A stretch of 64,000 nucleotides of DNA, from positions 86,001 to 150,000 of the forward strand of contig JACKIL010000006.1 in the NCBI GenBank assembly GCA_020638525.1. Direction: 5' to 3'. Numbering within the stretch: position 1 is the stretch's first letter; the number at the start of each line of letters is the position of its first letter. The DNA comes from Caulobacterales bacterium. GTDB lineage: Bacteria; Pseudomonadota; Alphaproteobacteria; Caulobacterales; Parvularculaceae. Below, piece by piece: positions 52,041-61,376 of the stretch. Under the pieces are notes generated by a model. The model was not told the DNA's origin, made no database searches, and worked only from the letters and a program-made list of their open reading frames with translations. Both the position numbers and the translations under genes were made by a program.

Positions 52041-53381
52041 CTAAACGACACGCGCCAGAGCGGGCGCAGCGCCGGCATAGGGATCGAAAGCGGCCGCGAC
52101 AGCTCGCGACAGCTCGCGCGCCCCCGGAGCCATGCGAATCCGGGCGGCGTCGAATGTGACGACCCCATCCCGCACGAACGGCATAACGCATTGTTTTATA
52201 TTATCTATTTCTCCACCCGAAAGAATCCTTCCGGCCTCCTCAAGGTCCGCGTCGCGCTGACAGAGGAGTTCTGCGATCAGCTTCGCATAAGCCTCATCCC
52301 GCTCGGTGCGTACGACGCCCCGCTCTGTTGGAAGACGGCCTTCTGCGATGCATGCGGCGTATTGCTTCACCGTTTTGGCGTTTTGCGCATAGACGCCGCT
52401 CGCAAAGCTGATGGCGGAGGCGCCAAGTCCAATCATTGTCGTCGCCACGTCGTCGGTGAACCCTTGGAAATTACGCCGTAGCGCGCCAGCGCAGGCGGCG
52501 GAGAAGAGGCTGTTTCCTGGCTTGGCGTAGTGGTCGAATCCGATCCGCCCATATCCCGCCGCAACCAGCTTCTCATCAGCCATCAGCGAGAGTTCAGCGC
52601 GGCCATCAGTATCCGGCAATTCGCGATCGCGTATCATTCGCTGTCGTGGCAGAGCGGCAGGCAGATGCGCATAGCCAAAGATCGAGACACGGTCCGGTCC
52701 GAGCGCAATCGTCTTCTCGATCGTGGCGGCGAAGGTCGCCGGCGTCTGGCGCGGCAGTCCGTATAGAAGATCGAAGGAAACATCTTCGATTCCAGCTTCT
52801 CTCGCATCGCAGACGCAGCTCTCGATAAGTTCGAAACTCTGGACGCGATTGATCGCAAGCTGAACGTCAGGATCAAAATCCTGAACGCCGAAGCTGACAC
52901 GGCTAAACCCGAGGCGCGCCAGTTCCGCGAGATGCCCGCGTTTTATCAGGCGAGGATCAAGCTCGATTGCAAGGCGGGCGTCATCCGTTAGTCCGAATTC
53001 GCACTCGATGGCGTCGAGGATACGCGCGATTTCGTCCGTTTCCAGATAGTTCGGCGTGCCTCCTCCAAAATGCACGGAAGAAGGCCTGCCGCGACCGGCG
53101 AGCGCCGCTGAAACAAGCCGGGTCTCTCCGATCAGGCTATCCACATAATCAAGCGCGCGATCGTAGTGGTTTTCGACCCGCATGTTGCATCCGCAATACC
53201 AGCAGAGCTGTTTGCAGAAAGGAACATGCACATAGATCGAAATTGGCTCGTAGAGAGAAACGCGAGACAGGGCCTCTTGATAGACCTTGTCATCGACCGC
53301 TGTGCTGAATTGGAGGGCGGACGGATAGCTCGTATACCGAGGGGCCCGCGCCGCGAGGTATTTTCGCCATGCCTGCTTCAT
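52041..53381 (-). CDS. hemN: HemN, oxygen-independent coproporphyrinogen III oxidase
   Basis: A radical-SAM enzyme of 446 residues that converts coproporphyrinogen III to protoporphyrinogen IX without O2, supplying haem for cbb3 oxidase. The cluster motif is CKQLCWYCGC with the preceding HVPF; the SAM region GGTPNYL and the HemN segment DYVDSLIGETRL are visible. FNR box 53417-53430 lies 36 bp upstream; no ribosome site precedes the ATG, so a leaderless transcript is possible. Confidence 0.95.
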   Translation of the reverse strand: MKQAWRKYLAARAPRYTSYPSALQFSTAVDDKVYQEALSRVSLYEPISIYVHVPFCKQLCWYCGCNMRVENHYDRALDYVDSLIGETRLVSAALAGRGRPSSVHFGGGTPNYLETDEIARILDAIECEFGLTDDARLAIELDPRLIKRGHLAELARLGFSRVSFGVQDFDPDVQLAINRVQSFELIESCVCDAREAGIEDVSFDLLYGLPRQTPATFAATIEKTIALGPDRVSIFGYAHLPAALPRQRMIRDRELPDTDGRAELSLMADEKLVAAGYGRIGFDHYAKPGNSLFSAACAGALRRNFQGFTDDVATTMIGLGASAISFASGVYAQNAKTVKQYAACIAEGRLPTERGVVRTERDEAYAKLIAELLCQRDADLEEAGRILSGGEIDNIKQCVMPFVRDGVVTFDAARIRMAPGARELSRAVAAAFDPYAGAAPALARVV

Positions 53382-53416
53382 AGTTGAAACAAGACCATGG
53401 CCTGCACAGCCCCATG

Positions 53417-53430
53417 ATGACCTAGGTCAA
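53417..53430 (-). promoter_or_regulatory. FNR-type box before hemN
   Basis: ATGAC-CTAG-GTCAA matches TTGAY-N4-RTCAA except for the first base. Centred 41.5 bases before position 53382, one base ahead of the hemN ATG, so an activated start would be leaderless. Confidence 0.6.
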
Positions 53431-53446
53431 ATGAGAAAAGGTCAGG

Positions 53447-54562
53447 TCAGTCGGTTGATTCTTCTGCAATCCGGCGAGCTTCCTCCCCGATTGCGAGACA
53501 GGACGTCAGTCCCGGCGACTCGATGCCAAAGAGATTGATGAGGCCTTTGACGCCGTGGAATCGCGGCCCTTCTATGCGGAAATCGCCCTCTTCGCCGGGG
53601 CCGGCGAGCTTCGGGCGCAGCCCTGCGTAACCGGGCTGGAGACGTTCTTCGGCAAGGTCTGGCCAGAACCGGCGAGCGCCTTCCCAAAAGGTCTTCCTTC
53701 TCCCCTCATCGACCGAGTAGTCCCCGAGTGCGACACCCCAGTTGATATCCGGACCGAGCTTCGCCTGCCCGCCAAGATCACGCGTGTAATGCACGCCCTG
53801 ACTGTCAGGAGACGGCATCGGATAGATGAGCCGCGAAAACGGCGCCTTGCCGCTCACCGTGAAATATTGGCCCTTCGCATAACGCAATGTGGGAATAGAT
53901 TCCGCAGGCACGCCTTTGATCGAACGCGCCACCTTGTCAGCGTGAAGTCCGGCGCAATTGATGACCGTCCGCACAAGAACAGTCATCTCGGATTGGCCGC
54001 CGACATTCAGAAGAATACCCTCTACCGTCACCTCCCCGCCAAGTACGGGGCTTTCAACAACAACATTGCCGCCGGCGTTTTCTATTTCGCCCTCAAGGGC
54101 GAGCATTAATCCGTGACTGTCGACAATCCCTGTAGAGGGCGAGCGCAGCGCCGCAAAACACGCAAGCCCAGGCTCAAGCGCGCGCGCCTCAGCAGCGGAG
54201 ATCAATTCAAGATCTGTTACGCCGTTCGCTTGCGCGTTCTTCCTGATCGCGTCCAGCCGCGTAACTTCCTCTTTGCTCAACGCGACGATCAGCTTTTCGC
54301 ATCGCGAATAGCTGACGCCATGGTCGTCGCAGAATGCGTAAAGGAGCTTTTTGCCTTCAACACAGAGCCGCGCACGAAGCCCCCCCAGGCGGTAATAGAT
54401 GCCGGCGTGGATCACTTCGGAATTGCGTGAAGACGTCTCCGAGCCAATCGCATCATGCTGTTCCAGAACCACGACGTCACGGCCGGCGCGCGCAAGCGCC
54501 CGGCCCGTCGCCAACCCGACGACGCCGGCCCCGATCACTACAACATCAATGCGTTCGGTCAC
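53447..54562 (-). CDS. FAD-dependent oxidoreductase, L-2-hydroxyglutarate oxidase-like
   Basis: A 371-residue flavoprotein of the DAO/LhgO family, with the FAD motif VVVIGAGVVGLATGRALA at the N-terminus, the SETSSRNSEVIHAGIYY signature of L-2-hydroxyglutarate dehydrogenases and C-terminal GIESPGLTSCLAIG. The expected reaction is L-2-hydroxyglutarate to 2-oxoglutarate, with electrons going to O2 or the quinone pool. I take the GTG at 54562 (GGAG nine bases upstream); the ATG at 54739 would add 59 unrelated residues. Confidence 0.9.
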   Translation of the reverse strand: MTERIDVVVIGAGVVGLATGRALARAGRDVVVLEQHDAIGSETSSRNSEVIHAGIYYRLGGLRARLCVEGKKLLYAFCDDHGVSYSRCEKLIVALSKEEVTRLDAIRKNAQANGVTDLELISAAEARALEPGLACFAALRSPSTGIVDSHGLMLALEGEIENAGGNVVVESPVLGGEVTVEGILLNVGGQSEMTVLVRTVINCAGLHADKVARSIKGVPAESIPTLRYAKGQYFTVSGKAPFSRLIYPMPSPDSQGVHYTRDLGGQAKLGPDINWGVALGDYSVDEGRRKTFWEGARRFWPDLAEERLQPGYAGLRPKLAGPGEEGDFRIEGPRFHGVKGLINLFGIESPGLTSCLAIGEEARRIAEESTD

Positions 54563-54608
54563 CTTGATCAGCTCCGCGCGCCCGGTTTCGAAGCGCCAGT
54601 TTCCGCTT

Positions 54609-54634
54609 TCCCATCCCAAATCTGAGGGATGGGA
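54609..54634. repeat. Inverted repeat between divergent genes
   Basis: TCCCATCCC and GGGATGGGA, nine-base perfect arms with an eight-base loop, between the flavoprotein start (54562) and the DUF2946 gene (54704). It could be an operator or a leader hairpin for either gene. Confidence 0.5.
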
Positions 54635-54703
54635 TGCGACGTTAAAGGAATTCAGCCGCCCTTGAAGCCCCTTTCGGCCGACTGTAAACACAAGGGCATG
54701 ATG

Positions 54704-55120
54704 ATGGGCCTCCGCTCTGCACGCAGCGCACTGGCGCAAGCACTATTCGTGCTGGCGTCGCTGGCGTTTGTTCTGCGCGCGGTCGTGCCCGCCGGCTTCA
54801 TGATCGACCGAGACGACGCTGACGGCGCGTTTGAAGTCACCATCTGCTCGGCGCACTCGGCGCAGGAATCTGCGATCGATCAGGCGATCCTGGAAGCCTT
54901 TAGCGGCTCAAAAACCGCTGGCGGCGCCGAGCACCCGCAGAATGCCCAGGATTGCGCATTCGCCTTCGCCTTTGCGGCGGCGCTCTCGCAGCTCCTCATC
55001 GCGTTTCTGCTGCCTTCCGAACCTGCGAATGCGGCTCTACCGCTCCCTTCATCTGACACGCCGGCGCGCTTCTCAGTGCGCCCGCCTCTTCCGGCGCGCG
55101 GTCCTCCTACGCTCCTCTGA
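54704..55120 (+). CDS. DUF2946-family protein upstream of a copper-type TonB receptor
   Basis: A 138-residue protein with an N-terminal hydrophobic segment (ALFVLASLAFVLRAVVPAGF), the RAVVPAGFM and VTICSAHS motifs typical of DUF2946, a central CAFAFAFAAALSQLL hydrophobic segment and a proline-rich C-terminus. It starts 75 bp before the TonB-dependent receptor gene, the arrangement often seen for copper-related TonB receptors. Function unknown; possibly periplasmic copper handling. The ATGs at 54698 and 54701 are alternatives; 54704 has AAGGG seven bases upstream. Confidence 0.8.
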   Translation: MGLRSARSALAQALFVLASLAFVLRAVVPAGFMIDRDDADGAFEVTICSAHSAQESAIDQAILEAFSGSKTAGGAEHPQNAQDCAFAFAFAAALSQLLIAFLLPSEPANAALPLPSSDTPARFSVRPPLPARGPPTLL

Positions 55121-55194
55121 CACGTTTCTAGGCCCTCCAATTCATCCGTTGTCAGACGGCGCTGCTGCATGCGGCGCTTTCAGGAGTCAGTATC

Positions 55195-57306
55195 ATGTCT
55201 TTCTTGACTTTCCGCTTTTCTCTCTTGTCGTCATCCGTGCTCGCCTGCCTGGCAGCGAGCGCGCCCGCTCTAGCAGGGGACGGCGCCGATCCGGCCCTGC
55301 TTGACGTCATCACCGTCACCGGCCAACGCACTTCATCGCCGGCTTTAGACACCGTGGCGCCGGAATTCGCGCCGCCTGCCGGCGCCGACGCAGCTGGGCT
55401 TGTTGCGCGCTTGCCCGGCGCAGCGCTTATCGACAACGGCTCGCTTTCGGGCCAGGTGCAGTATCGCGGTCTCTTTGGCCCACGTGTCGCTGTGCGCGTC
55501 GATGGGCAGTCTTTCAGCTCCGGCGGGCCGAATCTCATGGACCCGCCGCTGCACTATGCGCCGATGCCGCTGATTTCGCGCATCGAAGTCGACCGCGGCG
55601 TCAGCCCCGTACGTTCAGGCCCGGGCCTTGCGGGCGGCGTGAACGCCGTCTTCAAACGCATAGACTTCAGCGACGATCAGAAGCTTGAGCCGCATTACGA
55701 CGTGACCGCGATCGGCCGCAGCGTTGACGACAGCTATTCCGTCGGCGGCGTAGCGGGTGTCTCCAACGATACCTTCCGGTTCAATGCGCTCGCTTCCTAC
55801 GAGAAAGGCGAGAGCATTGAATATCCCGACGGGGAAATCGCCGACACATCGCATGAGCGTCTGGTTTACGGAGGAAGCCTCGGCTTTCGTCAGGGTGCGC
55901 ACGAGTTCGGATTCGACCTCAGACGGCAGGAGACAGATCCGACAGGCAATCCGCCCTTTGCGATGGATATTCGCTATTTCGACACGAACTTCATGCGCGC
56001 AACCTACGCCGCCGACCTCGGCTCAGTGCGCTTTGACGCGGCCTTCGGTTACGCTGACGTCTCGCACGCCATGAACAATTTCGACCTTCGTCCGGCGCCG
56101 GCGGACATGACGCGCTACCGCGAGACTTTTGCAAAAGCCGAGACGTTCACAGGCGAAGCAGGCCTTTCTTTCAACTTCGGTGACGGCGTGCTTCGTATCG
56201 GCGGCGATTATGAGGATGCGAACAAGAATGTACGCATCACCAATCCGAACAATGCGAACTTCTTCATCGAGAGTCTGCCGGATGTCGACATGCGTCGCTA
56301 TGGTCTCTTCGGGGAATGGAACGGCCAAGCGTTAGGGTGGAACGCAGAGCTTGGCGTACGCGCCGATTGGCATGAAGCCGAAGCTGGCGCCGCAACGCTT
56401 GGCAGTGCGCTTCCCATGGGCCCGCAAATGCTCGCCATGACGTTCAACGCAGCCGACCGGCGCTGGGATGCGACGACAGTCGATGCAGTCGTCCGGCTCT
56501 GGCGGGAAACGGAAGGCCCCCTCACCTGGCGCGTCACGCTCGCCCGGAAAACGCGCGCGCCCGGCTATGTCGAGCGCTTCTCCTGGCTGCCCACAGAAGC
56601 GAGCGCCGGTCTCGCGGATGGCAATACCTATGTTGGCGACCTCAATCTGAAACCTGAAGTCGCATGGATCGCCGAAGCTGGCGTCGATTGGTGGACGGAT
56701 AATTTCTACGCGCGCCCGACAGTCTTCTATCGCCGCATCGACGACTACATTCAGGGCGTTCCCTATGACGCCACACCAGACGTCGTCGATAGCATGGTGG
56801 AAATGGTCTCCTCCATGAATGGCGACGCATCGCCTCTTCGCTTCGCTAATGTCGACGCGCGACTCTATGGCGTCGACGTCGACTTTGGCGCAAGACTTGT
56901 CGGTCCGCTCCGCGCAGACGGCGTCATTTCCTATGTGCGCGGCGAACGTCGCGACATTGACGACAATCTCTATCGGATCGCGCCGCCCAGAATGAACATT
57001 GGTCTCACCTGGGAAGGCGACGCATGGTCAGCAACGTTCGAAAGCGTTCTGGCCGCCAAGCAAGACAAAGTCTCGGCGACCAATTCAGAAGCCGTCACCG
57101 ACGGCTTCGCTGTGTTCAATCTCTTCGGTGATCTGACGATCGCTGACGGCGTTGCGCTCAGCGCCGGAGTCGAGAACCTTTTCGACGAGCGGTATGAAGA
57201 ACACCTTGCCGGTTATAATCGCGTCATGGGTTCGGACGTCGCCCTCGGGGCCCGGCTTCCAGGCTCCGGCCGCGGCGCATTCGTCCGCATACGTCTATCG
57301 CGCTGA
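55195..57306 (+). CDS. TonB-dependent outer-membrane receptor, copper-type (OprC/NosA-like)
   Basis: A 703-residue receptor. The signal peptide ends near PALAGDGA, a TonB-box-like DVITVTGQR follows, then the plug domain (residues 55-165, with IEVDRGVSPVRSGPGLAGG) and a 22-stranded barrel ending in Phe/Arg (AFVRIRLSR). The plug sequence and association with DUF2946 resemble the OprC/NosA copper receptors; Met-rich stretches (MVEMVSSMNGDAS) are compatible with copper binding. Given the adjacent cbb3 oxidase block, copper import is the favoured role, though other metals or chelates are possible. AGGAG precedes the ATG. Confidence 0.88.
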   Translation: MSFLTFRFSLLSSSVLACLAASAPALAGDGADPALLDVITVTGQRTSSPALDTVAPEFAPPAGADAAGLVARLPGAALIDNGSLSGQVQYRGLFGPRVAVRVDGQSFSSGGPNLMDPPLHYAPMPLISRIEVDRGVSPVRSGPGLAGGVNAVFKRIDFSDDQKLEPHYDVTAIGRSVDDSYSVGGVAGVSNDTFRFNALASYEKGESIEYPDGEIADTSHERLVYGGSLGFRQGAHEFGFDLRRQETDPTGNPPFAMDIRYFDTNFMRATYAADLGSVRFDAAFGYADVSHAMNNFDLRPAPADMTRYRETFAKAETFTGEAGLSFNFGDGVLRIGGDYEDANKNVRITNPNNANFFIESLPDVDMRRYGLFGEWNGQALGWNAELGVRADWHEAEAGAATLGSALPMGPQMLAMTFNAADRRWDATTVDAVVRLWRETEGPLTWRVTLARKTRAPGYVERFSWLPTEASAGLADGNTYVGDLNLKPEVAWIAEAGVDWWTDNFYARPTVFYRRIDDYIQGVPYDATPDVVDSMVEMVSSMNGDASPLRFANVDARLYGVDVDFGARLVGPLRADGVISYVRGERRDIDDNLYRIAPPRMNIGLTWEGDAWSATFESVLAAKQDKVSATNSEAVTDGFAVFNLFGDLTIADGVALSAGVENLFDERYEEHLAGYNRVMGSDVALGARLPGSGRGAFVRIRLSR

Positions 57307-57320
57307 CGCGAACTGCTTCA

Positions 57321-57348
57321 CGCCCCTCTTCTTCACGGAAGGGGGGCG
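57321..57348 (+). terminator. Terminator hairpin after the TonB receptor
   Basis: CGCCCCTCTTC (57321-57331) pairs with GAAGGGGGGCG (57338-57348) through a six-base loop: 11 pairs with one G-T. Located 14 bp after the receptor stop. No clear U-tract. Confidence 0.6.
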
Positions 57349-57398
57349 AAACTGCATTTCGCTAGTCGCCGAAAATCCCAGATTTTAAGAAGGAAAGT

Positions 57399-57475
<77 letters not shown>

Positions 57476-57675
57476 CCAACATCACCCGGCTCCGCCCGCC
57501 GCGGAAAACTGCGCTTCGGAGAAACCAGGAAGAGGGGCGGATATAACGAAGGGCGCGGGGGCATTCAAGCCCCGAAACACCGAAAAATTCGGCAATTTTC
57601 CCCTCCGGACGGGCGTCTGAAGGTCCCGTCCTGAGCGCCTGCGCGCTGCAGCGCCGCGAAAGCGCCCCCTCCCCT

Positions 57676-58398
57676 TCAGGGCCGCGTGAATTTCAGAATG
57701 TAGTTTTCGGAAAGCCCTTCGACCTTCGGCTCCTCTGCGAAAGTGAAACCAAAAGACTCGATTTCCGATTTCATGCCCGCTTTGCCGAAGCGGACATGCC
57801 GCTTCTCCGGCGATGGCGTTTCGCCATCCTTGAGATCATAGTCGACAATATAAAGCGCGCCGCCCGCGGCGAGAGCTTCATAAACGGTCTTCATAATAAC
57901 CGCTGGATCATCGAAATAATGATAGGTGTCCGCAATGAATACGGCGTCCACGGAGCCCGGCGGCAAAGTGATTGATTCTGGCCTGCTCAACACCGAGACG
58001 ATATTATTGACGCCCAAATCATCTGCGCGCTGATTGATGAGCGTCAGAAAACGCGGAGCGATGTCGACGGCGAAAACAACGCCATTCGGCGCAACCTTTT
58101 CTGCAAAGAGCAAGGAATAAAGGCCGGTGCCGGCGCCAATATCCGCCACGCGCTCGCCTGGCGAAAGATGAAGCGCATCGACTACATTCGTTCTCGCGCT
58201 GTAAAGCTCGCGGCTTCCGACTTCGAGGCGCTCCAGCCAGAGATCGACATTGACCGGTTCGTCCGCGTAGGGGTCGATTGTCGGAGCGGGCGTTTCCGCC
58301 TCGCTCGCCTTGTCGGCCGTACCGCCCGAGCACGCGGCGACACTCAACAACGCCGCCAGCCCCGCCAGCAGCCCCGCCTGCGAATATCGAATACCCAT
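57676..58398 (-). CDS. Lipoprotein-type class I methyltransferase
   Basis: A 240-residue protein with a lipoprotein signal (LLSVAACSGG; the ATG at 58398 opens it) and a Rossmann-fold SAM-dependent methyltransferase domain: motif I VADIGAGTGLYSLLF, motif II VDIAPRFLT, and the PGSVDAVFIADTYHYF segment. Family members are annotated as predicted methyltransferases. An exported SAM enzyme is puzzling because SAM is cytosolic; either the export signal is only a membrane anchor or the domain has another use. Confidence 0.82.
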   Translation of the reverse strand: MGIRYSQAGLLAGLAALLSVAACSGGTADKASEAETPAPTIDPYADEPVNVDLWLERLEVGSRELYSARTNVVDALHLSPGERVADIGAGTGLYSLLFAEKVAPNGVVFAVDIAPRFLTLINQRADDLGVNNIVSVLSRPESITLPPGSVDAVFIADTYHYFDDPAVIMKTVYEALAAGGALYIVDYDLKDGETPSPEKRHVRFGKAGMKSEIESFGFTFAEEPKVEGLSENYILKFTRP

Positions 58399-58503
58399 GA
58401 ACGCCCCGTCGTCTTCCGGCTTCGCCACCCGCCGCAATCTATTCCGAAACGGCCTGAGATCAAATCACGCTGAGCGGATTGACGCCATTCGTTCCCCTGT
58501 AGC

Positions 58504-59949
58504 CTATTTGGGAGCGACTATGACGACGCCGTTCGGATAATCCCGAATGGGCGCATAGGATGCAGCGATGGCGTCGTTGACTAAAAATGGCGCGGCGCGC
58601 CAGTCAGGCTCAAGCTGGATGGCGGCGAACGCCCCATCAGCCATCTTCGCCTCCACCAAATCGCGGACTTCAGAGTTCGCCCGGGACGCCTGATCAACGT
58701 TAAATATATCGAAATCGAAAGATTTTCCCGCCCAGTAGCAATAGGAGAGCTGCTCACATGCGACCGGCCCTTCAATCGCCCGCAGCCCCTCAATGACTTC
58801 CTTTGACGCCTTCGCCAAATCCGCGTGAGCCTTTCGCCACTCGAACAGTCCTGGGAGCCGAATGGGCGCGGGCGTAAACGCCGGAGAGATTGCGAGGAGC
58901 CCCAGGAGGACGCCAGATGCAATCGCGGCGCGCGTATCTCGCGTGGACGCGACGATTTGCTGAACGCCGGCAAGCGCCGCCGGAACGCCGTAGATGACGA
59001 TATCGAAATAGGCGTTCACATCCACGCCTGCGCCGCTCCGAGCAAGAAGAGAAATCGCAACGCCAAAAATCATGGCTATGGAGAAGAATTGAGCTGGCGA
59101 AGCTGTGAGTTTCTTTCCCGCAATCGGAACGGCGCCGACGAGAATGATCGGCAGCAATGGCGAAAGCCCGCCGGCTCCAATGAGAAAGCGTCCCAGAGAA
59201 AGGCTGCGCTTGTATCCAAGAACGGAGCTGAAAAATTCAACGCCATAAAGGGCGTAACAGGCAATGAATGCTACACACGCGAAAGAAATACTGGCCGCTA
59301 TCCACACTCTGAAAAGCCGCTTGTCTACGATGAAGAGCCAGACTGTCACGGCGAGCGGCGCGGGAAGGAGCATGTGTTTGGTAAAACCACCAAGCAACAT
59401 GAGAAGCGATGCGAGAATCACACTGCGTCTGCGCAAAGGCGCACAAAATAGCGTTGCGACACCGCAAGCCATGAACGCGTGGGCGAGCAGTTGCGGGTCG
59501 TCATAGGCGACATAGACCTGATATTGCCCACCGATGATCGCCAATATCGACAATGCAGCGACGACGCCCATTCCCCGCGACTTCATTGCGTGCGCAGAGG
59601 CGACGCCAATTGCACCGGCGATGATCAGCAGGGAAACGATTGCAACCAATCTTCCAGCGATCAGAGCGTCGCCGTCAGTGAGTCGGGAAACGGCCGCGAC
59701 AACATAGAAGGAAACCGGAGGGTAGTTGTTCTGAATTAGCTCGCTGATCGGCGGATAAAGCTGCTGCCCGTTCACAAGCCGCGCCGTATGCAGAGCATTC
59801 CAGCCCTCATTATATCCGGGGGAAAGGCTCGTGAAAATCGACGCAACTGGCGCATAGAAGTAGAGCGCACAGGCCGCAAACAGCGCCGCCATGAGAACTC
59901 CGGGAGCGCCCTTCTTCGTGAGCTGCGCAGTGACGCGAGACGGCGCCAT
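58504..59949 (-). CDS. GT39/ArnT-like polyprenyl-phosphate glycosyltransferase (membrane)
   Basis: A 481-residue polytopic protein with about 11 helices and the acidic GYNEGWNALHTARL motif in its first periplasmic loop, as in lipid-linked-sugar glycosyltransferases of the GT39/PMT/ArnT superfamily. Predicted to transfer a sugar from a polyprenyl-phosphate donor at the periplasmic face. Its start is one base after the stop of the DPM1-GtrA gene, which could supply the donor lipid. Acceptor unknown. Confidence 0.82.
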   Translation of the reverse strand: MAPSRVTAQLTKKGAPGVLMAALFAACALYFYAPVASIFTSLSPGYNEGWNALHTARLVNGQQLYPPISELIQNNYPPVSFYVVAAVSRLTDGDALIAGRLVAIVSLLIIAGAIGVASAHAMKSRGMGVVAALSILAIIGGQYQVYVAYDDPQLLAHAFMACGVATLFCAPLRRRSVILASLLMLLGGFTKHMLLPAPLAVTVWLFIVDKRLFRVWIAASISFACVAFIACYALYGVEFFSSVLGYKRSLSLGRFLIGAGGLSPLLPIILVGAVPIAGKKLTASPAQFFSIAMIFGVAISLLARSGAGVDVNAYFDIVIYGVPAALAGVQQIVASTRDTRAAIASGVLLGLLAISPAFTPAPIRLPGLFEWRKAHADLAKASKEVIEGLRAIEGPVACEQLSYCYWAGKSFDFDIFNVDQASRANSEVRDLVEAKMADGAFAAIQLEPDWRAAPFLVNDAIAASYAPIRDYPNGVVIVAPK

Positions 59950-59950
59950 T

Positions 59951-61087
59951 CTATTTACGCCAAGTGTAAATGGATGAGACTGCGTAGTTCCAGACGGAAC
60001 CGACAAGCGCCCCGGCGACGCCAGACACCCACCAGGCAGCGGCGTTGGAATAGATAACTTGAGCTATGCCGACATTTGCCACGGCCCCGACCGAGCATAC
60101 CGCATAAAAAGAGAGCAATCCCGTCAGGAAGCGCCAACCCGTTCGCCGCTGAAAACGGAAAGTAATCGCATTGTTGAGCGCGTAGTTCGACGTCATCGCG
60201 ACAAAAGTTGCGAACGCCTGTGCTCCCATGAAAGGAAAGTCGAACAGGTTGAGCCCCATCCACAATGCTGTCAGATGAACGAATAGCCCCAGCCCGCCGA
60301 TCGCGGAAAAGAGGATGAAGCGCGCGGGCACGAAGCGACCGAATTTCCGGTCGAGCATCATCATGGCGAATTCGAGCAGAACCGATGCATCGAGCTTGCT
60401 CTCGCCTGCCTGGCGCTGACGAAACTCGTAAGGAAGTTCACGAATAGCCAGCTTGCGCGGCGCTGCGGAGACGATATCGAACAGAATTTTGAAGCCGACG
60501 CCGGACAGCTTGCGCGCCGATTCGTCGAACGCCGGCCTTGAAATGAGAAAGAAACCGCTCATAGGGTCCGAAATATCCGCAGGCAGAACGAAGCGCGAGA
60601 TACGAGTCGCGAATCGGCTCGCCGCTCGCCGCCCTTCCGCCCAGTCGCCGACACCTCCCCCTTGCACGTAACGGCTGCCGATCACGAGATCGCAACCCTC
60701 CTGCTTCGCCGTCTGCAGCATCTGCGGCAGCAATCCTTCATCATGCTGAAGGTCGCCATCGATCACAGCGAGATAGGGCGCGCTCGCAGCAAGCATCCCC
60801 TCGATGACGGCGGAAGACAGCCCCTTCCTTCCGATTCGATGGATGACGCGGATCCTGCTGTCCTGAAGAGCGCGCTCGCGAATCAGCCGCGCCGTGCCGT
60901 CCGGCGAATCGTCATCGACGAAAATCGCCTCCCAATGAATGCCGGAAAGCGCTGCTGAGAGCTTCTCGATCAGAGGATCGACATTTTCTGACTCGTTGAA
61001 AGTCGGAATGATGACAGAGAGTTCCGGCCCCCGCGCGACCGGGGCGCGCAAAGCAGGCGGTTCAATGGGCGCCGTCGACGCGTTCAA
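59951..61087 (-). CDS. Dolichol-phosphate-mannose-synthase-like GT2 fused to GtrA
   Basis: A 378-residue fusion. Residues 20-240 are a GT2 transferase (VIIPTFNESENV, VIDGDLQHDEG) of the polyprenyl-phosphate mannose/glucose synthase type; residues 255-378 are a GtrA-like four-helix membrane domain (FILFSAIGGLGLFVHL). It should make polyprenyl-phosphate sugar and flip or present it for the GT39-like partner, one base downstream. The start codon is TTG (GGGAG eight bases upstream); I see no better ATG. Confidence 0.9.
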   Translation of the reverse strand: MNASTAPIEPPALRAPVARGPELSVIIPTFNESENVDPLIEKLSAALSGIHWEAIFVDDDSPDGTARLIRERALQDSRIRVIHRIGRKGLSSAVIEGMLAASAPYLAVIDGDLQHDEGLLPQMLQTAKQEGCDLVIGSRYVQGGGVGDWAEGRRAASRFATRISRFVLPADISDPMSGFFLISRPAFDESARKLSGVGFKILFDIVSAAPRKLAIRELPYEFRQRQAGESKLDASVLLEFAMMMLDRKFGRFVPARFILFSAIGGLGLFVHLTALWMGLNLFDFPFMGAQAFATFVAMTSNYALNNAITFRFQRRTGWRFLTGLLSFYAVCSVGAVANVGIAQVIYSNAAAWWVSGVAGALVGSVWNYAVSSIYTWRK

Positions 61088-61296
61088 GGCTCGCGCTCCC
61101 TGGTCTCGCCGCGAAATTCGTGGCCGTGGCGCGCCTGCAGCGATTGGCTATCCGCACGGAAAGCAACCTTCTTATGAAAGGCGCCGGGCGCACAAGTAAA
61201 CGGGAAAGACAAACGCCGCGCTAACGCGCCGGAAGGCCATGCGCGCCCCCTTAACGAAGGGAACGCCAATTTGAGAGATCGACAAGAGAAGAAATG

Positions 61297-61320
61297 AAAA
61301 AGCCGCCCAGAAGGGCGGCC
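61297..61320 (-). terminator. rRNA operon terminator
   Basis: On the minus strand GGCCGCCC, loop TTCT, GGGCGGC, followed by TTTTT. It lies 57 bp beyond the 3' end of the 5S gene and is the classic Rho-independent form. Confidence 0.85.
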
Positions 61321-61376
61321 ACAATCGCCTCCATGAGGCGAATAAACAATGTGATGAAGGGTCAATCGGCTTGGCA

